Part shown: positions 62,201-64,000 of the stretch, piece after piece
How the letters are laid out: the number at the start of each line of letters is the position of its first letter
Numbering within the stretch: position 1 is the first letter of the stretch
From: Prinia subflava
Taxonomy: Eukaryota > Chordata > Aves > Passeriformes > Cisticolidae
Assembly (NCBI RefSeq): GCF_021018805.1
Contig: NC_086283.1
Span: 7,205,162-7,269,161, forward strand
Length of the DNA stretch: 64,000 nucleotides
Reading direction: 5' to 3'
Translations under genes and position numbers: made by a program
The notes under the pieces: generated by a model
Databases searched by the model: none
Told to the model about the DNA's origin: nothing
What the model saw: only the letters and a program-made list of their open reading frames with translations

Positions 62201-64000
62201 AATCTGGAACTAAAGCACAGACCACCAGTGCTTGGTGGCCTGGTTCACAGAATAAAAAAATGTTGACAGAAACTGAAGAACTGGCAGCTACTTTTCAGTA
62301 AAACTCTGGCTTTTTTATTGATTTAAAATCTTTCAGTCCATCTAAAAGTAAAATAATAGATTTGCACCCTTTCTCCTGATTTCTGATGTGTGTCTGAATT
62401 AATGTTTCCATATTTGCCTCATTTCACTTCAAAAATATTTTATTTTCTATTTCAATTATCTGCAGCTATCCTAATCTGAAATATAAAATATTGTGTTCTT
62501 TTTTATATGCTACAACTCACAGAGGTGAGTACAAATCTCAGAAAAAGACCAGGAATGTTCCTACCAACTAGATAAACCCCATTGAACCTCCTCTTTGCAC
62601 AGTGTTTGAGTTAATTTTGGCTTTGCCGTACAGTAAAACTGTGCCTTACTGAGTGGTTAGGTGCTGCTCAAAACAATGATTCCTCCTCCTCAGACCCCTG
62701 GCTGTGTCTTCCCACCTTGCTGCCCTTGGCCAGCAGGGGCAGCCGTCTGATGCAATGCAGAACCAAGTCAGGAAGCTGGCAGAAAACTGATCACTCCTTT
62801 CTCATGGTTAGTTTTCTGCTCTTATGGTTTGAACAACTTACTGAGGATTCAGAAAACTGCAGAATCACACTAGAAAAGCAGCACACTTTTAGACTGGTTC
62901 AAACATTTTCTGAAATTATACTTACATTATTTGCCAAGAGTAGAGCTTTTTCTGGTAGGACTAGAAATACTTCTATATTGCCACTTTTTCAGGTCTCGTA
63001 CACCACCCTCAGATTTTGACAGTTCTGGAAAGCTCAATGGACAACACTCAGAATCCTTCTAGCACATATTTCCATAATTTTCTTTCTCTCCACCTCCAAA
63101 ACACATTTAATTATAGTCAAGGCAATGCTAAATTTGAAAACTCTTACACATAACTTACTAAAAAGCAAAACTAACTTATTTTGCCTTTCAGGTATTTTAA
63201 TGAATTGCCAGTGGTTTTCCCAAGCAAAATTCTTTACATTTAATCATTACCCTCTTTTTAAATTTGTCCCTTCTCCAGGGATTCAAAGTTCTTTTTTGCA
63301 AAGCCATAACCTGTCAGTGGTCATTTGAAATAAACTGACTGCTATTTTCTATACATTTCATAGTCATATTTTATAGCAAATGGGTTTTTTTATATGGGTA
63401 CACATCAAAGAGTTTATTTATAGAGAAGACTCATTGGCTGTGATTAGGTATTCCTGAGAGTAACTGCTGATCATTTCCAGTGACCAAATGATGGTCTTTC
63501 CCAAATCACTACAAAATAGATGGCTGCAGGGTAAGCAGAGTGACAAAGTCTTGCTGAATTGTGCCAGCTTCCCAGCTGAGCTGTCATTCCTAGGGTTGCT
63601 GTAAGAGGTAATAGACCTTTACATTTGGTTTGTCTGCCTGACCTGCCAGTTAACTGGTGGTTAACAGTTAATGCATTTCTCAACAGTGTTCTGTGATAAA
63701 GGGACATGCTCATGGTTTCATAATGCATATTTCATTGCCATTGCTGTCTTCCTCAGTTAAAAGTCTGTCTTTTCCTATTTACAACAGGGTTATAAAGCTT
63801 CACTGATTTTCATGCTCTGGAAAACAGTAGCTAATAAATAGTACAAATTGCAAGTCTTTCACCCACGTATGTGGCTGCTTTAGAGCTCAAAGTATCATCC
63901 TTGATAACGATGAGAAATGCTGGCCTGGCTCTTACATGTCTGATAAGTGTGCACAAAACAGCTGAGAGAATTAACAAACCAGGGCCAAAAGGCAAAGATC
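53291..64000. other. Intergenic region downstream of ETNPPL, second part
   Basis: About 10.7 kb of AT-rich sequence with no gene I can support on either strand. A slightly GC-richer patch lies at about 56930-57460, and a locally CpG-containing patch with a tgaccttttg motif and an accccgataacc GATA-type site lies at about 61540-61700. The segment 58830-59080 is strongly AT-rich. In human the next gene beyond ETNPPL is OSTC, tens of kilobases away, so an empty stretch is expected. Confidence 0.55.

Overview
This window is a piece of a vertebrate nuclear genome, most likely a bird. Genes are split into short exons with GT-AG introns, the background is AT-rich, and interspersed repeats are sparse with no primate or rodent SINEs or LINEs visible. 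Both genes are on the + strand. Species assignment is inference from gene content and compact introns.

Region 1 (1-22144, with a 3' UTR running to about 27.5-28.0 kb) is the 3' end of COL25A1, a type II transmembrane collagen. Eleven small phase-0 exons encode 196 residues of Gly-X-Y repeat and the Cys-containing C-terminal tail. A twelfth exon opens directly with the stop codon. Two consecutive exons (18206-18292 and 18736-18813) end in near-identical GLDAPC(P/Q)L motifs and look like a duplicated, possibly alternatively used pair. A 42-copy CTTTT pentanucleotide array fills the 3' splice-site region of the exon encoding the final GCWQK residues.

Region 2 (about 28.0-32.4 kb) is intergenic, with simple repeats and no supported gene. 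Region 3 (about 32.37-46.05 kb) is a complete ETNPPL gene: a CpG-island promoter, 13 coding exons, a 501-aa PLP-dependent class III aminotransferase-fold phospho-lyase with its catalytic lysine (K279) intact, and a 3' UTR with candidate poly(A) signals. Region 4 (about 46.1-64.0 kb) is AT-rich intergenic DNA with no gene I can support. It holds short simple repeats, a diverged ancient-repeat-like segment and possible regulatory DNA.

The two genes do not form a pathway. COL25A1 acts at the neuronal and neuromuscular cell surface. ETNPPL breaks down phosphoethanolamine. Their order and orientation match human 4q25 and also the paralogous COL23A1-PHYKPL pair on 5q35, so the linkage probably predates the vertebrate genome duplications. 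I see no bacterial-type system, CRISPR array, tRNA, rRNA or intact transposon. The most notable observations are the splice-site microsatellite, the twin collagen exons, and a very CpG-dense island inside a COL25A1 intron.
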